Numbered from the stretch's first letter, positions 16,123 through 25,086 are shown. The stretch is DNA of 64,000 bases from UMGS1370 sp046957575 (GCA_046957575.1 JBKUOG010000014.1:19810-83809), one strand, 5' to 3'. Numbers and translations are program-made. Notes: a model not told the origin generated them from the letters alone.

Positions 16123-17274
16123 ATGGTAATTACAGACATGAAACTTTACTTTATGCCTCATCGCTTTTTACTTTTAAAGATTGAGACAGATGAAGGAATC
16201 AGCGGCTGGGGAGAACCTCTCGTAGAGGGAAGAGCCGCTACGCTAGAAGCTGCAGTTAATGAGTGGAAAGAGTATTTCATAGGAAAGGATCCACTTAGAA
16301 TTGAGGAACACTGGCAGACCATGTATCGATGTGCATTTTACAGAGGCGGTCCTGTTATGATGAGTACAATCGCCGGTATTGATCAAGCTTTATGGGATAT
16401 AAAAGGGCATTATTATAACATGCCGGTTTATGAGATGCTTGGCGGAAAAGTAAAAGAGAAAGTAAAAGTATATAGAAGTATTCATGGAGATACTCCAGAA
16501 GAAGTAGCACGAGATGCAAAAAAAGCAGTTTCTGAAGGCTATAAAGTAATTAAAACTTCCCCAACAGATCCTACCCATTATGTAGATACACTGGATAGTG
16601 TTAATAAATTAGTCGAAAAAGTAGGCGCAATCAGAGATGCTGTAGGTACAGAAATTGACATGGCAATTGATTTTCATGGACGAATTCATAAACCTATGGC
16701 CAAAGTTTTAACCAGAGAATTAGACCAGTTTAGACCTTTGTTTATTGAGGAACCAGTCCTTCCTACTAATAAAGAGGCATTAAGAGAAATTGCAAAATAT
16801 ACATCATCTCCGATTGCTATTGGAGAGAGAATGTATAACAGATGGGATTATAAAGATCTATTTGAACAGGGATATGTGGATATTATCCAGCCTGATTTAT
16901 CACATGCGGGTGGAATCAGTGAAGTAAGAAGGATTTCTGCGATGGCAGAAGCATACGATGTGGCCGTTGCTCCACATTGCCCATTAGATGCTATAGCATT
17001 TGCTTCTTGCATTCAGATGGATGCGACAACTCCTAATGTGATCCTTCAAGAGCAAAGCATTGGCATTCATAATGCCAGCGAAGGAAATGAACGAATAAAT
17101 TTTCTGAAGAATAAAGAAGTATTTGATTTTAAAGAAGGGTTTGTTCAGATTCCTAATGGAGCTGGTTTAGGCATAGAAGTAAATGAAAAAATGGTAATTG
17201 AACAAAATAAAACTAGGCATAATTGGAAGAATCCCATGTGGAGAACTTACGATGGAACGCCTATAGAATGGTAA
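16123..17274 (+). CDS. dgoD: D-galactonate dehydratase
   Basis: An enolase-superfamily enzyme that dehydrates D-galactonate to 2-keto-3-deoxygalactonate. It has 383 residues. Metal ligands D183, E209 and E235 and catalytic H185 and H285 fall at the same positions as reported for E. coli DgoD (motifs DFH, IEEPV, GERMY, APHCPL). The N-terminus aligns without gaps to the E. coli protein, supporting ATG 16123 although its Shine-Dalgarno (AAAGGAG) is rather distant. It is the first gene of the rightward operon and has a strong promoter. Confidence 0.93.
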   Translation: MVITDMKLYFMPHRFLLLKIETDEGISGWGEPLVEGRAATLEAAVNEWKEYFIGKDPLRIEEHWQTMYRCAFYRGGPVMMSTIAGIDQALWDIKGHYYNMPVYEMLGGKVKEKVKVYRSIHGDTPEEVARDAKKAVSEGYKVIKTSPTDPTHYVDTLDSVNKLVEKVGAIRDAVGTEIDMAIDFHGRIHKPMAKVLTRELDQFRPLFIEEPVLPTNKEALREIAKYTSSPIAIGERMYNRWDYKDLFEQGYVDIIQPDLSHAGGISEVRRISAMAEAYDVAVAPHCPLDAIAFASCIQMDATTPNVILQEQSIGIHNASEGNERINFLKNKEVFDFKEGFVQIPNGAGLGIEVNEKMVIEQNKTRHNWKNPMWRTYDGTPIEW

Positions 17275-17293
17275 TAAGAAGGAGGAAAGAAGC

Positions 17294-18634
17294 ATGTTTA
17301 AAAGAAGTCTTGCTGTAGGGTTATCTGTATTAATGTCTATATCCGCACTGACTGGATGCGGTAGTAAAATTGAAAACCAGCCAGAAAGCAATGGAAGCAC
17401 AGTATCAACAGAAACAGATAAACAAAGTTCCGAAAAGGCAAACGGAGAAGATGTAACGATTACTTACATATCATCCACGATTTTGGAATCTCCAGAAGGT
17501 GATTTTGAAAAGAAATGTATTGAAGAATTTAATGCATTAGATAATGGAATTACCGTTGAAGTAGAAGGAGTCAGTGCAAATGATTTAATGAAAAAATATA
17601 TTACTCTTGCCACATCAGACTCTATGCCAGATTTCTTCTTGGCAAATTTGTTAGATACAGGTACCATTGTTGATATGGGATTAGCAGTAGACGCTGTTTC
17701 TGTTTTCGGTGAAGAATACATTAATGGATTTGATAAATCTAGCCTTGCAAGCGCCAGCATAGACGGAACAGCTTATGGTCTTCCTTGGTTTGGCGGAGCA
17801 TCTGGTATTCTTTACAGAAAAGATATTTTTGAAGAAAAAGGGGTTGAAATTCCGGAAACGTGGGATGAATTAGTAGCAGCTTGTCAAGCACTAACAGATG
17901 AAGACAGCTATGGCATCACTCTTGTGGGAACTAATAATGGTTCTGGTGCAGGAAGATTCCAGTATGTATTAAGAAATTTTGGCGTTGACGAATTTGTATT
18001 AGGTGAAGACGGAAAATGGACAACTGATATCGGCTCTCAGAAATATATGGATGCTTTAAGAGCATATACCGATCTCGATGTAACATATCATACATGTCCT
18101 CCAGGAGTGATAGAAACCGATTATCCTACCGCTGTAAATCTGTTTTCTTCAGGAAAAGCAGCAATGTTGATTACAGGCTCTAATGCAATTGGCGCTATTA
18201 CATCTCAGGTTCCTGAGCTGAAAGGAAATATTGGTTCTTTCCCTGTTCCAGCAGTAGAACGTTCGGTTAGTACTCCAGGTGGATTTGGATATTTTATTTC
18301 CCCTGGAAAACACGAGAAAGAATCAGCAGAATTTATTAAATTTATGCTGGAGAAAGAAAGACAGCTTGAATTTGCAACTATGACAGGACGCCTTCCTACC
18401 AGAACAGAGGCTCTTGAAGATGCAGATCTCCAGAGCCAACCGGAACTTGCAGGTTTCCTTAAAGCACGTGAAGTAATTTACGAAACTCCAAGTATTACGG
18501 GATATAGCGAAATCAATGATGTTCATGGACAGGCTTATCAATCTGTATTTACAGGAGAATCTACTGTAGAAGAAGCAGCGGCAAAAGCACAGCAGAGAGC
18601 ACAGGAAATATGCGATGCTGCGAATGAAGGTTAA
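17294..18634 (+). CDS. Sugar ABC transporter substrate-binding lipoprotein
   Basis: An extracellular solute-binding protein of 446 residues (family 1). The signal peptide ends in lipobox LTGC (Cys about 22), so it is lipid-anchored outside the membrane. A low-complexity Ser/Thr/Glu linker follows, then a maltose-binding-type fold (YGLPWFGGASGILYRKDIF; ETPSITGY near the C-terminus). Lying 19 bp after dgoD and before two permease genes, it probably binds galactonate or a related sugar acid. No ATPase gene is present, so a shared MsmK-type ATPase is presumed. Confidence 0.9.
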   Translation: MFKRSLAVGLSVLMSISALTGCGSKIENQPESNGSTVSTETDKQSSEKANGEDVTITYISSTILESPEGDFEKKCIEEFNALDNGITVEVEGVSANDLMKKYITLATSDSMPDFFLANLLDTGTIVDMGLAVDAVSVFGEEYINGFDKSSLASASIDGTAYGLPWFGGASGILYRKDIFEEKGVEIPETWDELVAACQALTDEDSYGITLVGTNNGSGAGRFQYVLRNFGVDEFVLGEDGKWTTDIGSQKYMDALRAYTDLDVTYHTCPPGVIETDYPTAVNLFSSGKAAMLITGSNAIGAITSQVPELKGNIGSFPVPAVERSVSTPGGFGYFISPGKHEKESAEFIKFMLEKERQLEFATMTGRLPTRTEALEDADLQSQPELAGFLKAREVIYETPSITGYSEINDVHGQAYQSVFTGESTVEEAAAKAQQRAQEICDAANEG

Positions 18635-18647
18635 ATAAAATCGAATC

Positions 18648-18695
18648 TAAAGAAGGCAGTGCTGCATGAGTTATTTTGCTACGCTACCTTCTTTA
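18648..18695 (+). promoter_or_regulatory. Intercistronic stem-loop after the binding-protein gene
   Basis: TAAAGAAGG (18648-18656) pairs with CCTTCTTTA (18687-18695). A stem here, between the binding-protein and permease genes, often lowers permease expression relative to the binding protein or protects its mRNA. Confidence 0.55.
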
Positions 18696-18722
18696 TCTTA
18701 AAGATGAGAAAGAGGTAATCGT

Positions 18723-19613
18723 TTGAAAGGACAATCAAGCGCCATGAAAAACAAAATAAAAACCAGCTTAACAATGTATGGCTTTATTACACCTGCAGTC
18801 CTTATATTGGCATTGTTATTGCTGTATCCTTTTTGTTATGGAATTTATATTAGCTTTTTTAAAACAAATTTGGTTAATAAATGGAATTTTGTAGGGATTG
18901 AGAATTATATTAAAGTATTATCAGAATCAGAATTTTATGAAAGTATGAAAATCACTGTAATTTTTACAGTAGGAGTAGTTCTCGGACATTTCATATTTGG
19001 CTTTCTATTTGCTGTTTTATTAAATCGGGATTTAAAAGGAAGAACCATATTTAGAGCAATTCTGCTTCTCCCATGGCTATTTCCGGAAGTGGTTATTGCA
19101 AACTTGTGGAGATGGATTTTTAATCCTACTATGGGGTTCTTAAACAGCTTTCTAGTTGAGACAGGCCTTTTGCAAGAACCTATGTCATATCTTGGCTCGC
19201 CATCATTAGCTTTGTGGGTTTTAATTTTTATTTGTGTTTGGAAAGGTTTTCCATTGGTAATGATTCAGCTTTTGGCCGGACTCCAAACTGTTTCCAGTGA
19301 AATTATAGAAGCTGCAAAAATCGATGGGGCGAGTAATTGGCAAACATTCTGGAGAGTTACTATACCAAGTATGAAATCAACATTATCTGTTACTTTAATT
19401 TTGGATGTTGTATGGTGGTTCAAGCATGTAACGATGATATGGCTATTGACACAGGGCGGTCCAAATGGAGCTACCAATACCATTGCTGTTGATATCTATA
19501 AGAGAGCGTTTGAATTCTTTGATTTCGGACCTTCTTCAGCACTTGCAGTGATTGTATTTTTGATTTGTGTTGTGATTAGTATTTTCCAAAGGAGGCTGCT
19601 AAGAGATGAATAG
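18723..19613 (+). CDS. Sugar ABC transporter permease (MalF type)
   Basis: An inner-membrane permease with six predicted membrane segments and the EAA loop (EAAKIDGASNWQTFWRVTIP, about 196-215) that contacts the ATPase. The TTG at 18723 follows AAGAGGT at good spacing; an ATG seven codons later is the alternative. Its reading frame overlaps the next permease by 8 bp, so the two are translationally coupled. Confidence 0.9.
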   Translation: MKGQSSAMKNKIKTSLTMYGFITPAVLILALLLLYPFCYGIYISFFKTNLVNKWNFVGIENYIKVLSESEFYESMKITVIFTVGVVLGHFIFGFLFAVLLNRDLKGRTIFRAILLLPWLFPEVVIANLWRWIFNPTMGFLNSFLVETGLLQEPMSYLGSPSLALWVLIFICVWKGFPLVMIQLLAGLQTVSSEIIEAAKIDGASNWQTFWRVTIPSMKSTLSVTLILDVVWWFKHVTMIWLLTQGGPNGATNTIAVDIYKRAFEFFDFGPSSALAVIVFLICVVISIFQRRLLRDE

Positions 19614-20442
19614 GCAGAAAAGAAGAATTGATATACTGTGTTATATAGGATTAATATTAGGCAGCCTGATGGTGTTAATCCCAATTATTTATATGATATC
19701 TACATCATTAAAGTCCATTAACGAAATTATGAGCAGCCGTACAGTAACATTATTTCCTAAAAAAGTTTCTTTTGAAGCATATAGAAATGTTGTCACTGAA
19801 TATCCATTTTTTACATATTTAAAAAATAGTGTTGTAATATCTGTATTTTCTACAATAATTGCCGTATTATTTTCCACATTGGCAGGATATGGATTTTCTA
19901 GATTTGAGTTTAAAACAAAAGGACTTATCATGATGTTTATTCTGGTTACCCAGATGTTCCCGGCAGTAATGCTTTTTGTACCTTATTATAAGCTCTTAAC
20001 TTTATATGGGTTGGCAAATTCCAGAACAGGTATTGTTTTGGTTCACATCGCTAGTGTAATTCCTTTCTGTTCATGGATGATGTACGGATTCTTTAACAGT
20101 ATCTCTCGTGAACTTGATGAGGCTGCAAGAATTGATGGCTGTAGCCATATTAAGATTTTCTGGAGAATTATTGCACCATTGACATTGCCTGGATTGGTTT
20201 CTACAACTATTTATGCCTTTATCCAGAGTTGGAACGAATATATGTTCAGTATGCTTTGTATTACAGCAGAAAAAATGAAAACATTACCAGTTGCTATTGG
20301 ACAAATGGCTAGCTATGATAAAATAGCATGGAATGATTTAATGGCAGCTTCATTACTTTCCAGTTTACCTGTAATTATTATGTTCATTTTCCTCCAGCGT
20401 TATTTTATTAGTAGTATGACTCAGGGCGCGGTAAAAGGATAA
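19606..20442 (+). CDS. Sugar ABC transporter permease (MalG type)
   Basis: The second permease of the importer, 278 residues, about six membrane segments, with the EAA-loop motif DEAARIDGCSHIKIFWRIIAP. The start overlaps the upstream permease gene. The C-terminal QGAVKG is typical of MalG relatives. It works with the preceding lipoprotein and permease. Confidence 0.92.
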   Translation: MNRQKRRIDILCYIGLILGSLMVLIPIIYMISTSLKSINEIMSSRTVTLFPKKVSFEAYRNVVTEYPFFTYLKNSVVISVFSTIIAVLFSTLAGYGFSRFEFKTKGLIMMFILVTQMFPAVMLFVPYYKLLTLYGLANSRTGIVLVHIASVIPFCSWMMYGFFNSISRELDEAARIDGCSHIKIFWRIIAPLTLPGLVSTTIYAFIQSWNEYMFSMLCITAEKMKTLPVAIGQMASYDKIAWNDLMAASLLSSLPVIIMFIFLQRYFISSMTQGAVKG

Positions 20443-20449
20443 AAATCCC

Positions 20450-20478
20450 TTGATTTATATGAAAAACATGTGTACAAT
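20450..20478 (+). promoter_or_regulatory. Promoter of the iclR-family gene
   Basis: TTGATT (20450-20455), a 17-bp spacer and TACAAT (20473-20478) lie 36 bp upstream of the regulator, implying it can be expressed independently of the transport operon. Confidence 0.6.
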
Positions 20479-20513
20479 TATAGGATAATACATATCAGAA
20501 AAGAGATAAAAAA

Positions 20514-21296
20514 ATGGCGAAGGAAAATTTTCATCGTGCGACACAGAGAATAGTAGAAATGTTAGAATATCTGTCATCAGCATCTAATCAAGGGATGACA
20601 TTAACAGAGCTTGCTTCTGCATTAGACGCACCAAAAAGCAGTTTGTTTCCTATTGTACGTACATTGTGTGAATTATATATGTTATCATTAAATCCTGATA
20701 CAGGACGATATACGATTGGATATAAAGCTTTTGAGATCGGAAATACTTATATTAGAAGAGGCGGATTATCTATCGATATACAGATACAGATGAAAAATAT
20801 TGTAGACTGCTGCGGAGAAACTTGTTATTTTGCACAGTTAGTAGAAGGAGATGTTTTTTACTTATATAAAGTTGATTCTACAGAACCTGTAAGATCTGTT
20901 GTATCACCAGGACAAAGATTGCCAGCATATGCTACGGGGATTGGCAAAGCGCTGCTTTCTGGAAAAACAAAGGAAGAAATCAAAAAACTTTACCCCGAAG
21001 GCTTGAAGCCTCTTACAGAAAACACCATTACAGATATGGACAGACTTTGCTATCAGCTTGAGGAAATTCACAAAAACGGTCTTGCCTTTGAAAGCGAAGA
21101 ATCTACACAATATATCCGATGTATTGCCGTTCCGATTCGTAAAGAAGGGAAAGCTATAGCAGCTATGAGTATTGCAATCCCTATATTCAGGTATAGTCCA
21201 GAAAAGGAGTCTGTAGGGATTAGATTATTAAGAGAGGCACAAATTAGGCTGGAAAGACTTTTAGAAAATGCAGAACTCACTGGAATAGTACTTTAG
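20514..21296 (+). CDS. IclR-family transcriptional regulator
   Basis: 260 residues. An N-terminal winged helix (about 8-65, TLTELASALDAPKSSLFPIVRTL) is followed by an IclR effector domain (about 80-250, with YATGIGKALLSG and an AAMSIAIP-type strand). IclR proteins often control sugar-acid catabolism in response to a pathway intermediate. As the only regulator in the island it is the best candidate for the paired sites in the divergent promoter region. Its 3' end overlaps the RhuM fragment on the other strand. Confidence 0.9.
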   Translation: MAKENFHRATQRIVEMLEYLSSASNQGMTLTELASALDAPKSSLFPIVRTLCELYMLSLNPDTGRYTIGYKAFEIGNTYIRRGGLSIDIQIQMKNIVDCCGETCYFAQLVEGDVFYLYKVDSTEPVRSVVSPGQRLPAYATGIGKALLSGKTKEEIKKLYPEGLKPLTENTITDMDRLCYQLEEIHKNGLAFESEESTQYIRCIAVPIRKEGKAIAAMSIAIPIFRYSPEKESVGIRLLREAQIRLERLLENAELTGIVL

Positions 21297-21552
21297 ATGT
21301 TGCATATAAATCAAGAACCTGCCTGTAAAGAACTTTTTCGAAAAAGCGAATATCTCTGATACGGTCAAGTAATTCCTTCCAATAAGAACCACCTCCATTT
21401 CCTTTCAATCGCTCATCGTCAAGGGTAAACCCTTTTTGCATATATTCTTTTAATCTTGTATGATTGTTCTGTGTTTTTCCCTTCATTGCACCATGAGGAT
21501 TGGTTGTTGCAATTTCTGCAACAACCACTTTCTCGTCCAGCTCTCCTTCAGT
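21277..21552 (-). pseudogene. RhuM-family protein remnant
   Basis: The reading frame on this strand contains recognisable RhuM (virulence RhuM family) segments: GELDEKVV, then after an internal deletion LKEYMQKGFTLDDERLK and a stretch ending DLYATS. The central portion normally containing YNLDVIISVGYRV is absent. The N-terminal part of the longer open frame (up to 21681) is non-homologous and includes the rpsR terminator. The C-terminus runs out exactly where the iclR gene ends. I conclude that it is a decayed mobile-DNA fragment and not a functional gene. Confidence 0.7.
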
Positions 21553-21570
21553 AAATTGCAAAGTCTGTAT

Positions 21571-21609
21571 AAAAGAAAACGGTGTAACCTCGTTTTCTGA
21601 AGTTACACC
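21571..21609 (-). terminator. Terminator of rpsF-ssb-rpsR operon
   Basis: On the minus strand GGTGTAAC (21609-21602) pairs with GTTACACC (21588-21581), followed by GTTTTCTTTT. It lies about 60 bp beyond the rpsR stop. Confidence 0.8.
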
Positions 21610-21671
21610 ATCTTTTCTAAAATATTTCCTTATTAACCCTCGGCTAACTCCCAAGGTCCTTTTACTATGTC

Positions 21672-21938
21672 CTATTCGCAAACATAAGGCATAAGAGCAA
21701 TATGACGAGCGCGTTTAATCGCTACAGTTAATGCTCTCTGATGCTTTGCGCAGTTGCCGGTAATTCTTCTGGGAAGAATTTTACCTCTTTCGGATACGTA
21801 TCTCTTTAACTTGTTTACATCTTTGTAATCAATTGTACCGTTCTTATCTCCACAGAATACACATACTTTTTTTCTTCTGCGCATGCCGCCGCTTCTTCTT
21901 GGTCTAGCATCAGCTTTATCACCTTTATTAAATGCCAT
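21672..21938 (-). CDS. rpsR: 30S ribosomal protein S18
   Basis: A small-subunit protein of 88 residues that pairs with S6 on the platform. It has the conserved core CVFCGDKNGTIDYKDV and KILPRRITGNCAKHQR, with the Cys set of the zinc-binding (C+) form. It is the last gene of rpsF-ssb-rpsR. Start after AAAGGAGG. Confidence 0.97.
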   Translation of the reverse strand: MAFNKGDKADARPRRSGGMRRRKKVCVFCGDKNGTIDYKDVNKLKRYVSERGKILPRRITGNCAKHQRALTVAIKRARHIALMPYVCE

Positions 21939-21975
21939 TGGTGTGTCCTCCTTTTAAACTTGGTGAAATCAGGGC

Positions 21976-22452
21976 TTAATTAAATGGTAAGCCTTCGTCC
22001 TCCACTCCATCCGGAATGTTCATAAATCCATCGCCGATTGCACTGGATGGTGCAGGTCTCTGAGCCTGAGCCGGCTGCTGGTATCCTCCAGCATTCTGAT
22101 AACCGCTCATATCAGACGCTGCGCCCTTGCTGTCAGCGAATTCCTGGTCATCTACGATGACATCAGTGGTATAAACTTTCTGACCGTCTCTGTTGACATA
22201 GCTACCAGTCTGGATGCGTCCGGATACCAACACTCTCATACCCTGGCGGAAATATTTTTCTGCAAATTCGCCTGCCCGGTCAAACGCCACGCACTGGATA
22301 AAATCTGCACTCTGCTCATTTCCGTCCTGGCTTCTGCGGCCTCTGCGGTCAACGGCAAGAGTATATCTGGCAATCGCCATAGTTCTCTCGCCCTGGGAGT
22401 ATCTTACCTCTGGATCCCTTGTTAATCTTCCCATAAGGATAACTCTGTTCAT
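21976..22452 (-). CDS. ssb: Single-stranded DNA-binding protein
   Basis: 158 residues: an N-terminal OB-fold (about 1-105, beginning MNRVILMGRLTRDPEVRY), a Gly/Gln/Pro-rich linker, and an acidic C-terminal tip EDEGLPFN that binds partner proteins. It lies between rpsF and rpsR, the standard order. Confidence 0.97.
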   Translation of the reverse strand: MNRVILMGRLTRDPEVRYSQGERTMAIARYTLAVDRRGRRSQDGNEQSADFIQCVAFDRAGEFAEKYFRQGMRVLVSGRIQTGSYVNRDGQKVYTTDVIVDDQEFADSKGAASDMSGYQNAGGYQQPAQAQRPAPSSAIGDGFMNIPDGVEDEGLPFN

Positions 22453-22485
22453 ACGATCACTCTTTCTATTACTTGCTGATACTAA

Positions 22486-22773
22486 TTAAGCTTCCTGCTT
22501 AACGATTAAGTATCTGATAACTGGTTCCATAATACGAACATGAGCTTCTACTTCATTTGGGCAGACAGCATCGCTTTCAAACTGGATAAAGTAATAGTAA
22601 GCTTCTTTGGCCTTCTGAATCTCATAAGCCAGTCTCTTCTTACCCCACTCATCCACATTGGTTACAGTACCGCCGAAACGGGTGATATATCCTTTCACCT
22701 TTTCGATTACTGCTGCTCTCTCTTCGTCTTCCAGCTTCACATTCAGAACAACTGCTAACTCGTACTTGTTCAT
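22486..22773 (-). CDS. rpsF: 30S ribosomal protein S6
   Basis: 95 residues with the S6 signature (MNKYELAVVLN at the start, WGKKRLAYEIQKAKEAYY in the centre). It is the first gene of the operon. S6 together with S18 represses this operon in many bacteria by binding the leader RNA. Confidence 0.97.
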   Translation of the reverse strand: MNKYELAVVLNVKLEDEERAAVIEKVKGYITRFGGTVTNVDEWGKKRLAYEIQKAKEAYYYFIQFESDAVCPNEVEAHVRIMEPVIRYLIVKQEA

Positions 22774-22834
22774 CTTGCTTTACCTCCTTGTGGTCTCTGG
22801 CCCCTGTCTCTTCATGACGGGAGCAAGGATTATA
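22774..22834 (-). promoter_or_regulatory. rpsF promoter -10 and leader with S6:S18-like hairpin
   Basis: On the minus strand a TATAAT lies at 22834-22829; the best -35 match (TTGATA) is 21 bp upstream, so that part is weak. The leader holds a hairpin at 22824-22799 in which CUCC/GGGG and GUC/GAC helices flank an unpaired C, giving a CCG-containing bulge of the kind known for S6:S18 autoregulatory RNAs. The assignment is by resemblance only. Confidence 0.45.
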
Positions 22835-22986
22835 ATATGTCACAGATTAATATCTTATCAAACTTTTTCATGGAATGCAAGACTTTTTTCATGGTTTTTT
22901 TAGTTTCTATGGTCTATTTTGGTCTTTTCTATTATAATGATACCAGGGGTAAATGCTCAGAAAACCAATCATCAAAAGGAGACGCT

Positions 22987-23847
22987 ATGCCAAATACTAT
23001 TACCTACACAATTTTTCTTCCGAATCTGCCTGAAAATTTTAAACCATTTCGGATTGTACATCTGTCCGATCTTCATGGCCGGGAATTTGGCGGTCAAAAC
23101 TGCCTTTTGCTGGATTCTGTCAGAAACCTGAATCCAGATCTGATTGTCATGAGCGGAGACATGGTAAATGGAGGTCAAAAAAGCTGCGACGTACAGGGTC
23201 GGCAAAACTTTTTAAAACTTTGCCGCACTCTTTCCACGCTGTGTCCGGTTCTTTACTCCTTGGGCAACCATGAACTGGAGCTGCCGGATTCCCGCCTGGC
23301 TGTCTGGACAGAAAAAGTCAGACGCACCGGCGTTACTGTATTAGACAATCAGAGCATCGATATCATGCATGACACCGTCCGTTTTCCCGTTTTCGGCCTT
23401 ACTATGCCCCTTCTATATTATAAAGATCCTTTGAAAAAGCCATACAACCGCAAAGCTAACTGGACCTGCAAAGATATGGAACGTATCTTTGGCTCTCTTT
23501 CTGTCTCCAATTCCAAAAGTGCAGGGCCATCGATCCTTTTGGCTCACAATCCCCTATATTTTCCAGCCTACCGGGACTGGGGCGCTGCCCTTACTTTTTC
23601 AGGTCATGTCCATGGTGGAATTATACGCCTTCCTCTAATCGGCGGCGTCTTATCCCCTGACCTGTCTCTGTTTCCAAACTATGACGGTGGATTATTTTCC
23701 GAATATTCCAGTATGGACAACTCCCACACCCCAAGGCAGATGATTGTCAGCCGGGGACTGTCAGACACGTTTTTAAAACGCATTTTCAATCCTATGGAAA
23801 TCGTCTGCGCCGTTATCTGCCCAAAAACAAACTCCAGCCGCTGTTAA
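22987..23847 (+). CDS. Metallophosphoesterase (calcineurin-like)
   Basis: A binuclear metal phosphoesterase. Motifs in order: HLSDLHG, MSGDMVNGG, LGNHE, then LAHNP and FSGHVHGG. I place the start at ATG 22987 because it follows AAAAGGAG at 6-base spacing (287 residues). The frame stays open upstream to 22837 and includes a hydrophobic stretch (about 22870-22930), so a membrane-anchored 336-residue form is possible, although it lacks a ribosome binding site and would overlap the divergent rpsF promoter. The substrate is unknown. Confidence 0.85.
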   Translation: MPNTITYTIFLPNLPENFKPFRIVHLSDLHGREFGGQNCLLLDSVRNLNPDLIVMSGDMVNGGQKSCDVQGRQNFLKLCRTLSTLCPVLYSLGNHELELPDSRLAVWTEKVRRTGVTVLDNQSIDIMHDTVRFPVFGLTMPLLYYKDPLKKPYNRKANWTCKDMERIFGSLSVSNSKSAGPSILLAHNPLYFPAYRDWGAALTFSGHVHGGIIRLPLIGGVLSPDLSLFPNYDGGLFSEYSSMDNSHTPRQMIVSRGLSDTFLKRIFNPMEIVCAVICPKTNSSRC

Positions 23848-24041
23848 TCCTCTTTCTTTTTCAATGCTCTGGTATTTTTTTCCACCATCCTTCTGGCTGT
23901 CATAATCTGATGGCCGCAGCCCATGCATTTTAAGCGGAAATCCTGACCTATCCGAAGGATTTCCCAATCTTTGCTGCCGCAGGGATGAGTTTTTTTTAGT
24001 GTCACCACATCCCCTACTTCATAATTGTATTTTTCCATCAT
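23844..24041 (-). CDS. DUF951 family protein
   Basis: A 65-residue protein with the family pattern: VGDVVTLKKTHPCGS near the N-terminus and KCMGCGHQIMTARR, giving three Cys that may bind zinc. Function is not established; the fold is thought to be SH3/OB-like. Its ATG overlaps the stop of the upstream aldo/keto reductase gene by 4 bp, so the two are translationally coupled. Confidence 0.88.
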   Translation of the reverse strand: MMEKYNYEVGDVVTLKKTHPCGSKDWEILRIGQDFRLKCMGCGHQIMTARRMVEKNTRALKKKED

Positions 24042-25051
24042 TCGTTTCCTCCGGTCAATTTTCCTGCGAGAATCCGGTCAATTTCGTCTAATTCTTCCTG
24101 CTCAAAATCCAAATGGTTCAAAGTCTGAATATTGTCCCCCAACTGTTTTACGCTGCTGGCTCCTATGAGTACAGAAGTCACTTCCCTGCGACGCAGCACC
24201 CAGGCCAGGGCAAGCTGGGCTAAAGACTGCCCTCTCTTTTGTGCAAGTTCTGCCAGCGCCCGTATTTTTCCCAGATTTTCCTCTTTTAAATATCTGCCGC
24301 CAACGGTTGTTCCCTGCCTGGAGGCGCGGGAGCCTTCTGGAATTCCATGAAGATACTTGTCTGTCAGCGCTCCCTGAGCCAGCGGACTGTAAGCCATGCA
24401 TCCCACTCCTTCTTGTTCCAGAAGAGGAAGCAGATGAGTTTCTATCTGGCGTTCAAACATGTTGTAGCGAGGCTGATGGATGAGACATGGCGTTTTGTTT
24501 TCCTTTAAAATGCGGATAGCCGCTGCCGCCTCTTCTACACCATAATTGGAGATTCCTACATACAGGGCTTTTCCCTGCCTTACCATATCTGAAAGCGCAC
24601 CCATAGTTTCTTCTAACGGAGTTTCGGGATCCGGGCGGTGGTGATAAAACACATCCACATAATCCAGTCCCATCCTTTTTAAACTCTGATCCAGGCTGGC
24701 CATCAGATATTTTCTGGAACCCCAGTTGCCATAAGGTCCTGGCCAGAAATCATAACCTGCTTTTGTGGAGATAAACAATTCATCCCGATATGGTTTCAAG
24801 TCTAACTTCAGAATTTTACCAAAATTTTCCTCTGCAAGCCCTCTGGCCGGATGTCCGTAGTTATTGGCCAGGTCAAAGTGAGTAATTCCCCAGTCAAAAG
24901 CCTGCAAAAGAATGCTTCTCTGTTCCTCCAGCGGTTTTTCCAGTCCAAAATTCTGCCACAGCCCCAAAGAAATCCTTGGGAACAGCACGCCACTGTTTCC
25001 GCTTCTTTTATATTCCATGTGCTCATATCTGTTTTCTGCTGCCTGATACAT
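24038..25051 (-). CDS. Aldo/keto reductase (YghZ-like)
   Basis: An NADPH-dependent oxidoreductase of 337 residues with an (alpha/beta)8 barrel. Catalytic residues are visible: DLANNYG (Asp and Tyr), STKAGYD (Lys) and VFYHHRPDP (His). The C-terminal VLIGASSVKQL binds the NADPH phosphate. It most resembles the L-glyceraldehyde-3-phosphate reductase (YghZ/Gpr) branch, but the substrate is not certain. Confidence 0.88.
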   Translation of the reverse strand: MYQAAENRYEHMEYKRSGNSGVLFPRISLGLWQNFGLEKPLEEQRSILLQAFDWGITHFDLANNYGHPARGLAEENFGKILKLDLKPYRDELFISTKAGYDFWPGPYGNWGSRKYLMASLDQSLKRMGLDYVDVFYHHRPDPETPLEETMGALSDMVRQGKALYVGISNYGVEEAAAAIRILKENKTPCLIHQPRYNMFERQIETHLLPLLEQEGVGCMAYSPLAQGALTDKYLHGIPEGSRASRQGTTVGGRYLKEENLGKIRALAELAQKRGQSLAQLALAWVLRRREVTSVLIGASSVKQLGDNIQTLNHLDFEQEELDEIDRILAGKLTGGNE

Positions 25052-25086
25052 GGATATCCTCCTTTTCTTCCTTAATTTCCAGCCGT

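Noticed and set aside
21553..21681. N-terminal 43 residues of the RhuM-like frame
   Set aside because: This part is read from the rpsR terminator and trailer and has no RhuM similarity; only the part from about 21552 downward does.
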